A stretch of 64,000 bases of DNA, taken from the NCBI RefSeq assembly GCF_000526215.1, contig NZ_JAFQ01000004.1, positions 5,146,001 to 5,210,000 of the forward strand. Direction: 5' to 3'. The DNA comes from Nocardia sp. BMG51109. Lineage in GTDB: Bacteria > Actinomycetota > Actinomycetes > Mycobacteriales > Mycobacteriaceae. The notes below the pieces were generated by a model. That model was not told the DNA's origin, ran no database searches, and saw only the letters and a program-made list of their open reading frames with translations. This document shows, one piece after another, positions 1 to 8,040 of this stretch (the first letter of the stretch is position 1; the number at the start of each line of letters is the position of its first letter). A program made the translations under genes and the position numbers.

Positions 1-405
1 CCCGATCTGGTGGACGCGCTGGGTGTGCGCCCGCTGCGCACGCTCACCGGGCAGGACGAGGTGATCGTCGTCGCCTCCGAACGCGAGGTGCGCGCGGCCC
101 GGCCGAATCTGTCCGCGTTCCCGAAGGTGGCGCGCGGGGTGATTCTCACCGCGCCCGGCGATACGGCCGATTTCGTCTCCCGATTCTTCGCCCCCGGCGT
201 GGGCATCCCGGAGGATCCGGTGACCGGTTCGGCCCACGCGCAGCTGACCCCGTTCTGGAGCCGCGATTTCGGCCGCCCGGAGCTGACGGCGCACCAGCTG
301 TCCCGGCGCGGCGGGCGGCTGCGGTGCACGGTGGCAGGGGAGCGGGTGCTGGTGGCGGGGCGTTGCCATCGCTATCTGGACGGGGTCGTGCAGCTGCCGG
401 TGTGA
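1..405 (+). CDS. PhzF-family isomerase/epimerase, C-terminal part (cut by window edge)
   Basis: The reading frame is open from base 1 and ends at TGA 403-405, so only the last 134 or so residues are present. The segment carries the PhzF-family C-terminal signature, PGVGIPEDPVTGSAHAQL, in which the D-P-V-T-G-S-A-H run lines the active-site cleft between the two pseudo-symmetric halves. Family members isomerise or epimerise small carboxylates; phenazine PhzF is the characterised example, but most genomic copies have no known substrate. No phenazine genes are nearby, so the substrate cannot be assigned. The downstream transporter is co-oriented after a 70-base gap, which is weak evidence for a shared transcript. 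Confidence 0.85.
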   Translation, partial: PDLVDALGVRPLRTLTGQDEVIVVASEREVRAARPNLSAFPKVARGVILTAPGDTADFVSRFFAPGVGIPEDPVTGSAHAQLTPFWSRDFGRPELTAHQLSRRGGRLRCTVAGERVLVAGRCHRYLDGVVQLPV

Positions 406-478
406 GCCTCGTCGCCGGGCGGCTGCTACGGCCGAAACCCGCTCGACACTGTTACCGCCCGGAAGTACCGTCTGTGCA

Positions 479-1432
479 GTGCAGTTACGGAGACCGTCAG
501 CGCCGGTGATCCCGGGCTCCGGTGGCGAGGGCAGCGGCCGGCGGACCGACAACTGGGGAGTCGCGGTCGGCGCGAGCGCCTATCTGCTGTGGGGCGCCTT
601 CCCCGCCTTCTTCGGACTGCTCGAATTCGCCAGTCCCGGTGAGATTCTGGCGCAGCGGATCCTGTGGACACTGGTCGTGGTGCTCGCCGTTCTGCTGGCC
701 GCCGGGCGGATCCGCGAGCTGTTCGCCATCGATGCGCGCACCTGGCGGCTGGCCGCGGTCGCGGGGGCGGCGATCGCGCTCAACTGGGGGGTCTACGTCT
801 TCGGGGTCACCACCGGGCACGTGGTCGAGTGCGCTCTCGGATACTTCATCAATCCGCTGGTCACGGTGCTGTTCGGGGTGGTGTTGTTCCGGGAGCGGCT
901 GACCTGGCCGCAGTGGCTGGCGCTGGCGCTGGGGGCGACCGCGGTGGTGGTGCTGACCGTCGACTACGGCAAACTGCCGTGGATCGCGCTGGTCCTGGCC
1001 TGCTCGTTCGCGACCTACGGCCTGGTGAAGAAGGTGATCCGCCTCGACCCGCTGCGCAGCGTCGCGGCCGAGGGCGTGGTGTCGGCGCCGTTCGCGCTGG
1101 CGGCCGCCCTCGGATTCGGGCTGACGGGGAACGCCGCGTTCGGCGACGGCGTGGGGAACACCGCGCTGATGATGTCGACCGGGCCGGTCACGCTGATTCC
1201 GTTGCTGCTGTTCGCCTTCGCCGCCGGCCGGGTGCCGCTGTCGATGATGGGAATCCTGCAATATCTCACTCCCGCACTACAGATGGCGTGGGGCGTGCTG
1301 GTCGGGCACGAGGCGATGCCCGGATCCCGGTGGGCCGGATTCGGGCTGATCTGGGTGGCGCTGGCGGTGTTCACGACCGATGCGCTGCTGCGCGCCCGCC
1401 GGGCGGCCGCGGCCCGGACCGCCACCGTGTGA
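479..1432 (+). CDS. rarD: RarD-type EamA-family drug/metabolite transporter
   Basis: A 317-residue integral membrane protein with about ten hydrophobic segments arranged as two EamA-like halves. Family hallmarks are the N-terminal AYLLWGAFPAFF segment, the LAQRILW motif and NWGVYVFGVTTGHVVECALGYFINPL, split across helices 4-5; these are typical of RarD proteins (chloramphenicol-sensitivity protein family). Substrate is unknown for most members. The start used here is GTG 479; an in-frame GTG at 506 would remove nine residues before the first helix and is equally possible, with GGAG near 490 as a weak ribosome site. It acts in the cytoplasmic membrane. Confidence 0.85.
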   Translation: MQLRRPSAPVIPGSGGEGSGRRTDNWGVAVGASAYLLWGAFPAFFGLLEFASPGEILAQRILWTLVVVLAVLLAAGRIRELFAIDARTWRLAAVAGAAIALNWGVYVFGVTTGHVVECALGYFINPLVTVLFGVVLFRERLTWPQWLALALGATAVVVLTVDYGKLPWIALVLACSFATYGLVKKVIRLDPLRSVAAEGVVSAPFALAAALGFGLTGNAAFGDGVGNTALMMSTGPVTLIPLLLFAFAAGRVPLSMMGILQYLTPALQMAWGVLVGHEAMPGSRWAGFGLIWVALAVFTTDALLRARRAAAARTATV

Positions 1433-1569
1433 CCGGCCGTCGCGGGCGCCCCTCGCGCCGTTTGCCGGTCCGCCGAGCGCGGGTATAACGTCGGGTTCGT
1501 GGCGGTGCTCCCGTTGGCCGACGTGTACCGGTCCGGGGTCGGGACCGTCACGAGTACGGGAGAAATCCT

Positions 1570-1965
1570 TTGTCCATTCAGTTGAATCACACCATTGTCG
1601 GTTGCCGCGACAACCGGAAATCCGCCGAATTCTGGGCGGACATCCTCGGCCTGGAGGCCGGGGAGCAGTGGGGTCCGTTCGTTCCGGTGAGCGTCGCCAA
1701 CGGGATCACCTTCGACTTCGCCGTCGTCCCACCGGATATCACCGAGATCCAGCCGCAGCACTACGCCTTCCTGGTCTCCGAGGAGGAGTTCGACACCGCC
1801 TTCGCGAAGATCCGGGAGCGGGGGATTCGGTACTGGGCGGATCCGCGCCAGGCACGTGAGGGCGAGATCAACCACAGCGACGGGGGTCGCGGGGTGTACT
1901 TCCTCGACCTCGACGGTCACTTCCTGGAAATGCTGACCGTCCCGTACGGGGGCTGGCCGGAGTAG
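1570..1965 (+). CDS. VOC-family (glyoxalase/bleomycin-resistance fold) protein
   Basis: A single-domain 131-residue protein starting at TTG 1570, placed seven bases after a GGGAGA ribosome site. It shows the paired beta-alpha-beta-beta-beta modules of the vicinal oxygen chelate superfamily: NHTIVGCRDN at the N-terminus, QHYAFLVS in the middle and YFLDLDGHFLEMLT at the end. The candidate metal ligands are the histidines of the first two motifs and the glutamate of HFLEML. Such proteins include lyases, dioxygenases and antibiotic-binding proteins, so the reaction cannot be named. It is probably monocistronic: a TATAAC-like -10 lies upstream near 1492 and a strong hairpin follows at 2013-2043. 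Confidence 0.8.
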   Translation: MSIQLNHTIVGCRDNRKSAEFWADILGLEAGEQWGPFVPVSVANGITFDFAVVPPDITEIQPQHYAFLVSEEEFDTAFAKIRERGIRYWADPRQAREGEINHSDGGRGVYFLDLDGHFLEMLTVPYGGWPE

Positions 1966-2012
1966 TCCGCGCGCCGTCGGTCGCGGAAGCACGCGTGCGC
2001 GAAACAGCAATG

Positions 2013-2043
2013 GCCCCAGCCCTATAGCGTGCCGGGCTGGGGC
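2013..2043. terminator. Bidirectional hairpin terminator
   Basis: Perfect 10-bp arms GCCCCAGCCC (2013-2022) and GGGCTGGGGC (2034-2043) enclose an 11-base loop. It lies 48 bases after the VOC gene and before the convergent DUF397 gene, so it can end transcription from both sides. There is no U-tract, which is common for actinobacterial terminators. Confidence 0.7.
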
Positions 2044-2120
2044 ACTGCGCTGTCGGATGTCACCGACCGCCTTGCGGAGAGTGGTGAAATGCCGCTTCGC
2101 TTACGTGTGCTGGTCGACGA

Positions 2121-2339
2121 TCAGGCCGAGGGGCGGTCGAATTCCCCGTCGAGCACACCCGTGGTGAAGGCGTCCCACTCGCTCGGTGTGAATACCAGCG
2201 CCGGACCGGTGGGGTTCTTCGAATCCCGTACGGCCACACGGCCGCCCGACACGTGCGCTGCCTCGACGCATTCTTGTTTTCCCGCGCTGCGGCTCGACTT
2301 GAACCAGCGCGCGTTGGATAGGTCAATGGTATCGGTCAT
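2121..2339 (-). CDS. DUF397 domain protein
   Basis: A 72-residue protein with the DUF397 layout: ARWFKSSRSAGKQECVEAA near the N-terminus, VAVRDSKNPTGPALVFTPSEW in two steps through the middle, then a short acidic tail. DUF397 proteins are actinomycete-specific small partners of XRE/DUF5753 regulators, and such pairs influence development and antibiotic production in Streptomyces (family knowledge). Its start overlaps the last 17 bases of the upstream XRE gene, which indicates translational coupling and a two-gene unit. Biochemical function is unknown; a toxin-antitoxin-like relationship with the XRE partner has been proposed for homologues. Confidence 0.88.
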   Translation of the reverse strand: MTDTIDLSNARWFKSSRSAGKQECVEAAHVSGGRVAVRDSKNPTGPALVFTPSEWDAFTTGVLDGEFDRPSA

Positions 2340-3225
2340 AGCCTTGTGCTACCTCTCTCAACAGGGCTCTGCTCGCCCGGTCATCCAATGATGCCTCGGA
2401 CAAGATATGGAACGTCGAACGGCACTGGCGAACGTCTTCCCGTCTTTCGAGGTACACATCACCAATCAAGTGGCTCTCCGCGTAGACGGTCGTCGGCTCG
2501 ATCGGCTTGCCCTGCCCATCCCTGGGAAACGTGACGATGACGAACGGGGCGATACCGGCCCCCACCGGCAGGCCGCTCGACATGGGCAGGACCTGAACGG
2601 TCACGTTGTCGAGCGTTCCCAGGTCAGCGAGGTGGCGGGTTTGCGCGGCCATCGTCGCCGGACTGCCGACCGTGGTACGTACCACCGATTCGGTAATAAT
2701 CATGTGGACGTGCAACGGGTTTCGATTACGTGTGACGAGATGTTGCCGTTTGAGGCGAAGCGACACGCTGCGTTCCAGCTCCGCGGGGTCGTCAAAGTGC
2801 CTCTGATTGACTGCCGTGGCGTAGTCGCGGGTCTGTGCCAGGCCCGGCACGATCAGGGATTGGAACACCGCGATTTCGCTTGCGGCGGCTTCCAATTGGA
2901 CATAGATGCCGTACTTGGACGTCATGACGTCGCTGTATTTGCTCCACCATGAGCGGACCGGTTTCTGCTGCGCTAAATCCATGATGACCGCGCGCTTTTC
3001 GGCGTCGACTCCGTACAGGTCGCACAGTGCTTTGATAATGAGCATCTGAACTCGGCCCGTCCGGCCCCGCTCGAGACGGCTGATCGTCGACTTGTCGACA
3101 CCGATCAGCATTCCCGCGCGGTCGGTGGTCATGCCGGTAGCTTCCCTGGATTCGCGCATCAGCCGACCGAGTTGGCGGCGCGGCAGGGTGGTCTCGGTGT
3201 CCTCGGGATCGTCGTTGGCAATCAT
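2323..3225 (-). CDS. XRE-family regulator with DUF5753 domain
   Basis: The product has 300 residues from ATG 3225, chosen because GGAGGA sits 11 bases upstream; a longer frame to 3291 would read through the probable operator. The N-terminal helix-turn-helix (about residues 15-60) contains RESREATGMTTDRAG and GVDKSTISRLERGR. The rest is the DUF5753 effector-like domain, recognised from FQSLIVPGLAQTRDYA and the late VTVQVLPMSSG segment. It is a cytoplasmic DNA-binding regulator, coupled to the DUF397 gene downstream. Its base composition is visibly less GC-rich than the flanking core genes, which suggests acquisition. A divergent operon begins about 150 bases upstream. Confidence 0.88.
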   Translation of the reverse strand: MIANDDPEDTETTLPRRQLGRLMRESREATGMTTDRAGMLIGVDKSTISRLERGRTGRVQMLIIKALCDLYGVDAEKRAVIMDLAQQKPVRSWWSKYSDVMTSKYGIYVQLEAAASEIAVFQSLIVPGLAQTRDYATAVNQRHFDDPAELERSVSLRLKRQHLVTRNRNPLHVHMIITESVVRTTVGSPATMAAQTRHLADLGTLDNVTVQVLPMSSGLPVGAGIAPFVIVTFPRDGQGKPIEPTTVYAESHLIGDVYLERREDVRQCRSTFHILSEASLDDRASRALLREVAQGYDRYH

Positions 3226-3260
3226 GGGGCGTTGCGTCCTCCGTAGTCGGTTTGTTGCAC

Positions 3261-3287
3261 CACGCAAGAAACGTGTGTCATTGCGTG
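3261..3287. promoter_or_regulatory. Candidate operator between the XRE gene and the divergent operon
   Basis: Inverted heptamers CACGCAA (3261-3267) and TTGCGTG (3281-3287) are separated by 13 bases in the region between the divergent XRE gene and the small-ORF operon. Position and symmetry fit a binding site for the adjacent XRE protein; this is inference from placement only. Confidence 0.4.
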
Positions 3288-3371
3288 CCACAGGTGCTGG
3301 GGAAACGCGCGAATTCCTAGAGATGCTGTGTAATGCCGTGTGAACTGCGCTTTCTCAGGTTTCCTGATCGC

Positions 3372-3980
3372 ATGGCAACAACCACAGCAACCCGAGAGAT
3401 CGAGCCCCCGCCAGGGCCGTGTGCGGTCTACGGCTCCGTTGTACACCCCACCACCGACACGTTCGGAAGCTACATTACCGCGACAGCAAATCAGCAGGGA
3501 AGTCAGCAGAGTCGGCCCGCCGCCGCCCGCAATCGACCACCGGCTCAGCGGCCCAAGGCAATTGGGTTCGACGTGTCCCTGCTGGATGCGCCGGTACGTC
3601 GTTGCGCGCTCCGACGCCGCGCCGAGGAGCTGGGCTATTACTACGTCTATACGGCGTGCCCGCCCAGGGACTGCCCCGATCCGATCGGTTACGCGATCAC
3701 CATGGCCACCGGTATCCGTGCGGCGGCGATCATCGTCTACGACCTGGACGTGGTCGACCACAGCCCGGCAAGGATCTGCGACCGGTTCGACCTCGAAACC
3801 GTCTGCCCGGGAGAAACGTGGGCGCGGGCGTTTCCGCCTCCGGCCGCCCCGGCGGCGCACCCGTGGGATCCGGTTGCCGACGACGCGGAATCGGCCGGGC
3901 CGGTGCCGCGAACGGTGCCGGACGATCCGGACGACCTCTCGGTGGCCGGTCGGGCCGCCCATCGACGCGAAAGCGCTTGA
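3372..3980 (+). CDS. Hypothetical protein, first gene of small-ORF operon
   Basis: About 202 residues from ATG 3372; ATG 3333 in the same frame would add 13 residues and neither start has a strong ribosome site. The N-terminal 60 residues are low-complexity. A well-formed central domain runs from IGFDVSLLDAPVRRCALR through ELGYYYVYTACPPRDCPDP to AAIIVYDLDVVDH. The R-x-AEELGYYYVY and IIVYDLDVVD stretches faintly recall the catalytic fold of serine recombinases, but the catalytic serine context is not visible, so I give no function. The tail is proline-, alanine- and aspartate-rich. It is followed by four co-directional genes. Confidence 0.6.
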   Translation: MATTTATREIEPPPGPCAVYGSVVHPTTDTFGSYITATANQQGSQQSRPAAARNRPPAQRPKAIGFDVSLLDAPVRRCALRRRAEELGYYYVYTACPPRDCPDPIGYAITMATGIRAAAIIVYDLDVVDHSPARICDRFDLETVCPGETWARAFPPPAAPAAHPWDPVADDAESAGPVPRTVPDDPDDLSVAGRAAHRRESA

Positions 3981-3998
3981 CGCGCACCGGGAGCCGAG

Positions 3999-4292
3999 AT
4001 GGACGACACGACGGGACCGGCGTTGCGCCGGAGCGAGGCGGACGGGCGAGAGGCCATGTGGAAACCGGCCAGAGACCTGAGCGGCGACAAGCACGTCGAG
4101 ATCGTGGAGGCCCGCGACTACACCACGGGGGAGCACGTGATGTTCACGCCGGGCACCGATCTCGTCGATGCCCGCGAACAGACATCGTGGCGCTGGGGTG
4201 CATTGTGGGATCGGGTGCACCGCGCGATGTGGGACGAGTGGGTCCCCAGCCGCCGCAGTTCGCCCGGCGCGTCTGTGACTCGATGGATATGA
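3999..4292 (+). CDS. Hypothetical 97-residue protein
   Basis: A short, tryptophan-rich, charged protein without signal peptide or membrane segment. The segment HVEIVEARDYTTGEHVMFTPG followed by SWRWGALWDRVHRAMWDEW looks structured, perhaps a small beta sheet followed by an amphipathic helix. I recognise no family. It starts 19 bases after the previous stop and its TGA (4290-4292) overlaps the second ATG of the next gene as ATGA, so its expression is probably tied to that of its neighbours. The codon pattern is G/C-rich in third positions, which supports real coding. Confidence 0.5.
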   Translation: MDDTTGPALRRSEADGREAMWKPARDLSGDKHVEIVEARDYTTGEHVMFTPGTDLVDAREQTSWRWGALWDRVHRAMWDEWVPSRRSSPGASVTRWI

Positions 4293-4600
4293 CGCATCCA
4301 CCGTTCACGGCGGTGATGGCTCGCGTCGCGGCAGCCGAGCTGCGAGTACTCGATCTGCTCGGCCGCGTCGAGTGGCTGACGGTCACGCAGCTGGCGGCCG
4401 AGGCCGGCATGGACCAGTGGGTAGTGCGCTGGGCCGCACTCCGTTTGCGCAATCAGCGCATGCTCGCGGGCGGCCACTCGGCACCCGGTCAGGACGACGT
4501 ATGGCGGATCACCCGGCACGGCGCGGCCGTCCTGAGACAACTCGCCCGCGGAACCGGCAGCGCGACGACACCGAATACGAAAGGGACACAACCGCAGTGA
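4289..4600 (+). CDS. Small winged-helix DNA-binding protein
   Basis: From ATG 4289 the product has 103 residues; ATG 4283 would add two. It reads as one winged helix-turn-helix domain: AAELRVLDLLGRVEWLTVTQ, then LAAEAGMDQWVVRWAALRLR as the helix pair, and DDVWRITRHGAAVLRQL as wing and C-terminal helix. This is the MarR/PadR-like size class, but no specific family is certain. Both ends overlap neighbours (ATGA at 4289 and GTGA at 4597), so it sits in the middle of a translationally coupled chain and may regulate the operon. No effector domain is present. Confidence 0.65.
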   Translation: MTHPPFTAVMARVAAAELRVLDLLGRVEWLTVTQLAAEAGMDQWVVRWAALRLRNQRMLAGGHSAPGQDDVWRITRHGAAVLRQLARGTGSATTPNTKGTQPQ

Positions 4601-5142
4601 CTTGCATTCCCTACCCGCCGCGCCACGCGGCGGCAGAGGCGTGCCGGGTGATGATGGCGTGTCATCACGAATGGGATATGGCACCGGTGGTGTTCGGATT
4701 CGAATACCTTCCGGCACAAGGGATCAACGCCTACCCGGTCCCGCTGGCAACCGGCGACGACGAGGCGGCGGCGATGATCGAGCTGTCGGCGCGGATGATC
4801 CAGAACGGCATCGCGTGCTGGGGGCTGGGATTGCTGTTCGAACACTTCGTGTCGATCACCGACCAGGGCTCCTACTTCGAGATGGCCGTCACCGGGCCGG
4901 GACACGGTAGCGCGGCGGCGACGGCGGTACTGGCCGACATTCGCGGAAATGTGTGCCACACCACCACATTCCGTGCCGAGCAGGGCCGGATACCGAAGAC
5001 CATCTATATGTCCGCGCCCCCGGATGGCAAGCGGCCGTTCGTCTCCGACGATTTCACGATGCTGGCGCTGTGGTCGGCCGCCCGCGCACTGCCGCAGGCA
5101 TGGCGTCAACACAGCCCCCGCGCGCGGGCCGAATCCAACTGA
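4597..5142 (+). CDS. Hypothetical 181-residue protein
   Basis: Starts at GTG 4597, overlapping the previous TGA as GTGA, with AAGGGA about ten bases upstream. The sequence looks like a compact globular alpha/beta protein: MACHHEWDMAPVVFGFEYLP, a helix with MIELSARMIQNGIACWG, a strand LLFEHFVSITDQGSYFEM, and a C-terminal helix LALWSAARALPQAWR. No signal peptide, membrane segment or catalytic signature is evident, and I recognise no family. Its place inside a five-gene chain next to XRE/DUF397 regulators is the only clue to its role. Confidence 0.6.
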   Translation: MTCIPYPPRHAAAEACRVMMACHHEWDMAPVVFGFEYLPAQGINAYPVPLATGDDEAAAMIELSARMIQNGIACWGLGLLFEHFVSITDQGSYFEMAVTGPGHGSAAATAVLADIRGNVCHTTTFRAEQGRIPKTIYMSAPPDGKRPFVSDDFTMLALWSAARALPQAWRQHSPRARAESN

Positions 5143-5154
5143 CAGGGGCGGACG

Positions 5155-5373
5155 ATGCCGATCACCGACTACATGTTCGCCGACGACCCGAATCGCCTGC
5201 GCGCGATATGGATCGAAGCTCGCGCCCGCCGCGGCGGATACCGCATGGACCGCAAACTCGCGGAATCGGGCGCCACCGGCCCCGACGGCTACCGCCTGTG
5301 CGACGCGGAGACAGGACACGAAGTGCTCCGCTCGGCGTACCTCGACGACCTGGAGAGGTTCTTGAACGGATGA
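5155..5373 (+). CDS. Hypothetical 72-residue protein, last gene of the operon
   Basis: A short acidic/basic protein beginning MPITDYMFADDPNRLRAIW, started 12 bases after the previous stop behind a GGGGCGG ribosome site. It has RAIWIEARARRGGYRMDR in the middle and ends in SAYLDDLERFLNG. No family is recognised. The spacing suggests it is the fifth and last member of the chain. About 60 bases later the sequence turns into a broken NUDIX gene, so this may be the edge of an inserted block. Confidence 0.5.
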   Translation: MPITDYMFADDPNRLRAIWIEARARRGGYRMDRKLAESGATGPDGYRLCDAETGHEVLRSAYLDDLERFLNG

Positions 5374-5432
5374 GGGCTCATGACACTGTCGAGACCCGCC
5401 GCGACCGTGTTGCCGCTGCTAGCGTCACCGGC

Positions 5433-5519
5433 ATGACTGCCTCCGGTTATGTGCCGCACATGTACTCGATTTCGATCAAGGGCGTGGTCGTTCGTGACGC
5501 TACAAGCGGTCGGTCATGA
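5433..5519 (+). pseudogene. Truncated NUDIX hydrolase N-terminus
   Basis: A 28-codon ORF reads MTASGYVPHMYSISIKGVVV-RDA and then diverges to a stop. The ISIKGVVVRD stretch is the usual first strand of NUDIX hydrolases, which normally continues as GRVLLLRNERDEWELPGG; here the continuation is lost after RD and no NUDIX box follows in any frame. I read it as a remnant left at the end of the accessory block. It could instead be an unrelated short peptide. Confidence 0.45.
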
Positions 5520-5574
5520 CGTGGTTCGCACAACTGCGGGCAGCGGAGAACGAAGCCTCGCCGAGTTAGCGGGT

Positions 5575-6192
5575 TCAGGGGGAGACGGCTACGCCCAGAT
5601 ACTGCGATCCGAGGAATTTCGGGGTCGACTCCTCGTAGAAACGGTCCAGTTCGCGGATCTCGAAGTCGGCCTGTTCGATCGCGGTGTCGATGTCGCGGTT
5701 CAGATTGCAGCCGCCGAACAGGGTCTTCTGTACCGGGTTCAGCCGGTGTTGCCAGGTCTGTACCGGAGCGTCGGGGGCCAGGCCGTGCTCGACGAAGTGG
5801 AAGGTGCCGCCGGGGACCAGGACTCGCCGGATCTCGGACAGGGCGGCCGCCATCTCCGGGATGGTGCACAGGGTCCAGGTCGACAGCGCGGTGTCGAAGC
5901 TGTTGTCCGGGAACGGGAGTGACTGGCCGTCCAGACCCGAGCGGCGCACCTCGACGGTCGATTGCGCCAGCCGCTTCGCGGCCAGCCGCCAGCCCGCGTC
6001 GGCCGGTTCGACGGCGGTCACCGATTGCACGGCGGACGGGTAGTACGGCACGTTGTGCCCGGAGCCGAACCCGATCTCCACCACGCGCCCGCTGAGTCCG
6101 CCGCACACCCGTTCCCGCATCGCCGCATTGGCCGGCAACCCACACGCCACGTCGATGATCCGCGGCACCACCCGCTCGCTGTAAATACCCAC
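5575..6192 (-). CDS. Class I SAM-dependent methyltransferase
   Basis: A 205-residue Methyltransf_11/25-type enzyme. The start is GTG 6192 (product begins MGIYSERVVPRI), preceded by GGTGAG; longer frames upstream look non-coding. Motif I, VVEIGFGSGHNVPYYP, binds S-adenosylmethionine; VTAVEPAD is motif II, DNSFDTALSTWTLCTI is motif III-IV, and RRVLVPGGTFHFVEHG is the post-motif strand. It resembles the UbiE/thiol methyltransferase type found widely in actinomycetes, but the acceptor substrate is unknown. It stands alone, divergent from nothing recognisable, with a 200-base gap to the accessory block. Confidence 0.82.
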   Translation of the reverse strand: MGIYSERVVPRIIDVACGLPANAAMRERVCGGLSGRVVEIGFGSGHNVPYYPSAVQSVTAVEPADAGWRLAAKRLAQSTVEVRRSGLDGQSLPFPDNSFDTALSTWTLCTIPEMAAALSEIRRVLVPGGTFHFVEHGLAPDAPVQTWQHRLNPVQKTLFGGCNLNRDIDTAIEQADFEIRELDRFYEESTPKFLGSQYLGVAVSP

Positions 6193-6476
6193 CTCACCAC
6201 TGTGACACGGGCGTGCCCGGACCACCCCGAATCGCCGACCCGGTCGAGGACGCGCGGTATTCGGAAGAGACGCGAGGCGTGTGCCGGTATCGACCGCGCC
6301 CGTCGGCGCAACCTTCATAGCGCCGGAACGTCGCACCGGCACGCACGCTCTGACCTGGGTACTTCTATTCGTTGGGGCGATGGTCTCGCCGTGCCGGAAG
6401 TGCCAGTGGTAGGAGCCCCAGGGTCGGTGCTGTGGTGGCCGCGCCGTATCTCGAAAGGTCGCTCGGTGCGAGGGTT

Positions 6477-7874
6477 CTACCCCGCCGCCGGGAACCGCCC
6501 GCCGAGCCAGCCCGTGACGTAGTCCAAGACCTCCGGGGAGACGGTGGTTTCGATCTGGGAGTACTCGGCAAGGTCGCCGGTGCCGGCGGGCTGCATGAGG
6601 TGGTTGAGGCCGTCGAAGACGTGGACGTCGGCGTCGGGGTCGGCGGCCAGCAGCCGCCGGGCCGCCGGTTCGCTCTGCCTCGCCGGGACCTGCAGGTCCT
6701 TGCCGCCGTAGCAGGCGAGAACCGGCATGCGGAGCGCCGACAGCGCCGGGGCGGGGTCGTAGGAGATGAGCGACTGGAAGTACAGGCTGGTGTACTCCTC
6801 GATCATCGCCGGCGGCATCCGCTGCTCCGGCGGGACCTTCGTGTTGACGTCGGCGAGGTAGCGGCGCACCTGCTCCGTGTCGCCGGTGCGGACGAGCGTG
6901 GAGAGCGTGCTGACGAATCCGGTCCGGTCGCGGTTCTCCTCGACGGTGCCGCCGCGCGCCGCGAGCAGCGCGCGATTCTGTTCCAGCAGCACGTCCGCGC
7001 CGTCGACGGCCGGACCGGCCATCATGATCACGAAGGCGACGCCGCTGCCGGGCCGGGACGCCACCAGGGGAGCGAGATAGCCGCCCTCGCTGTGGCCCAG
7101 CAGCCCGATCCTGGTCTCGTCGATATCGGGCCGGCCGCGCAGGAAGTCCATGCCGGCGACCACGTCACCGGCGAGGTCGTCGTAGGTGGCGTGCGCGAGC
7201 GTGCCCCCGGTGCCGCCGACGCCGCGGTCGTCGGTGCGCAGCACGGCGTATCCGGCACGGGTCAGGGCATCGGCCAGCAGCAGGAAGGGCTTGTGGCCCT
7301 GGATCTGTTCGTCGCGGTCCTGCGCGCCGCTGCCGGAGATCAGCACGACCGCCGGGTGCGGACCGGGCGCGGACGGCTGCGTGAGCGTGCCCGCGACGTT
7401 CAGCGCTCCGCTGCGGAAGCTCACGTCCTCGGACCGGTAGGGAAACGGTGGCCGCGGCTCCTGCGGCCGCGGCGGCACGGCCACCTCGCCGCGTTCGAGG
7501 GTCAGCGGCAGCGGCTGCCCCGACTGGGTGAACGTGCCGGTGATCGTCTCGGCGCCGCGGTCGTAGCGGCCCTGGAAGGTGGGCGTGCCGGGGATGCCCG
7601 GGATGGTGAAGCCGAGCTCGGCGGGGTCGCCCGAGACCTGTTCGAGCGGCCGGTCGTAGATGCCCTGCACCGGTACCGACGCGGTGGCGCCGGTCTCCGT
7701 GAACGTCACGCCCAGCGGCAGCGGCTGCTCCGGCACCGGCAGCGTGCCGTGCCACGAGCCGATCACCGCACGGTCCGCCGTCACCGGCGCGGGCTGCGGC
7801 GATTCGGACCGCGAGCAGCCCGCCGCGACCGCGACGACGAGCAACAACGGCGCCAATGATCGCAACGATCGCAT
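6477..7874 (-). CDS. Alpha/beta hydrolase lipoprotein (DUF3887/S9-like)
   Basis: A 465-residue exported lipoprotein. The N-terminus MRSLRSLAPLLLVVAVAAGC is a signal peptide with lipobox V-A-A-G-C, so Cys20 should be lipidated. Residues of about 40-150 form a beta-rich domain built of paired substrate-like strands, followed by an alpha/beta hydrolase domain: PAVVLISGSGAQDRDEQIQG (oxyanion region), TDDRGVGGT, the nucleophile elbow IGLLGHSEGGY, the acid strand CYGGKDLQVP and the histidine loop FDGLNHLMQP. Serine, aspartate and histidine are all present, so it should be an active esterase or peptidase on the outer face of the membrane. It is divergently arranged with the beta-lactamase-like gene. 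Confidence 0.85.
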   Translation of the reverse strand: MRSLRSLAPLLLVVAVAAGCSRSESPQPAPVTADRAVIGSWHGTLPVPEQPLPLGVTFTETGATASVPVQGIYDRPLEQVSGDPAELGFTIPGIPGTPTFQGRYDRGAETITGTFTQSGQPLPLTLERGEVAVPPRPQEPRPPFPYRSEDVSFRSGALNVAGTLTQPSAPGPHPAVVLISGSGAQDRDEQIQGHKPFLLLADALTRAGYAVLRTDDRGVGGTGGTLAHATYDDLAGDVVAGMDFLRGRPDIDETRIGLLGHSEGGYLAPLVASRPGSGVAFVIMMAGPAVDGADVLLEQNRALLAARGGTVEENRDRTGFVSTLSTLVRTGDTEQVRRYLADVNTKVPPEQRMPPAMIEEYTSLYFQSLISYDPAPALSALRMPVLACYGGKDLQVPARQSEPAARRLLAADPDADVHVFDGLNHLMQPAGTGDLAEYSQIETTVSPEVLDYVTGWLGGRFPAAG

Positions 7875-8040
7875 AACTCACGATAACCAGTCCGGGTCCG
7901 GCGCCACGGCCGCATCGCCGGAAAACCCCAGCATGCCCGGGGCATCCGCGCCCGCACCGCCGGGTCACCGGCCGGGGGCGGGAAATCACCACTCGGACAA
8001 CGTCATTGCCGCACCGTGCCGCCCGCCGTACGTTGGACAG

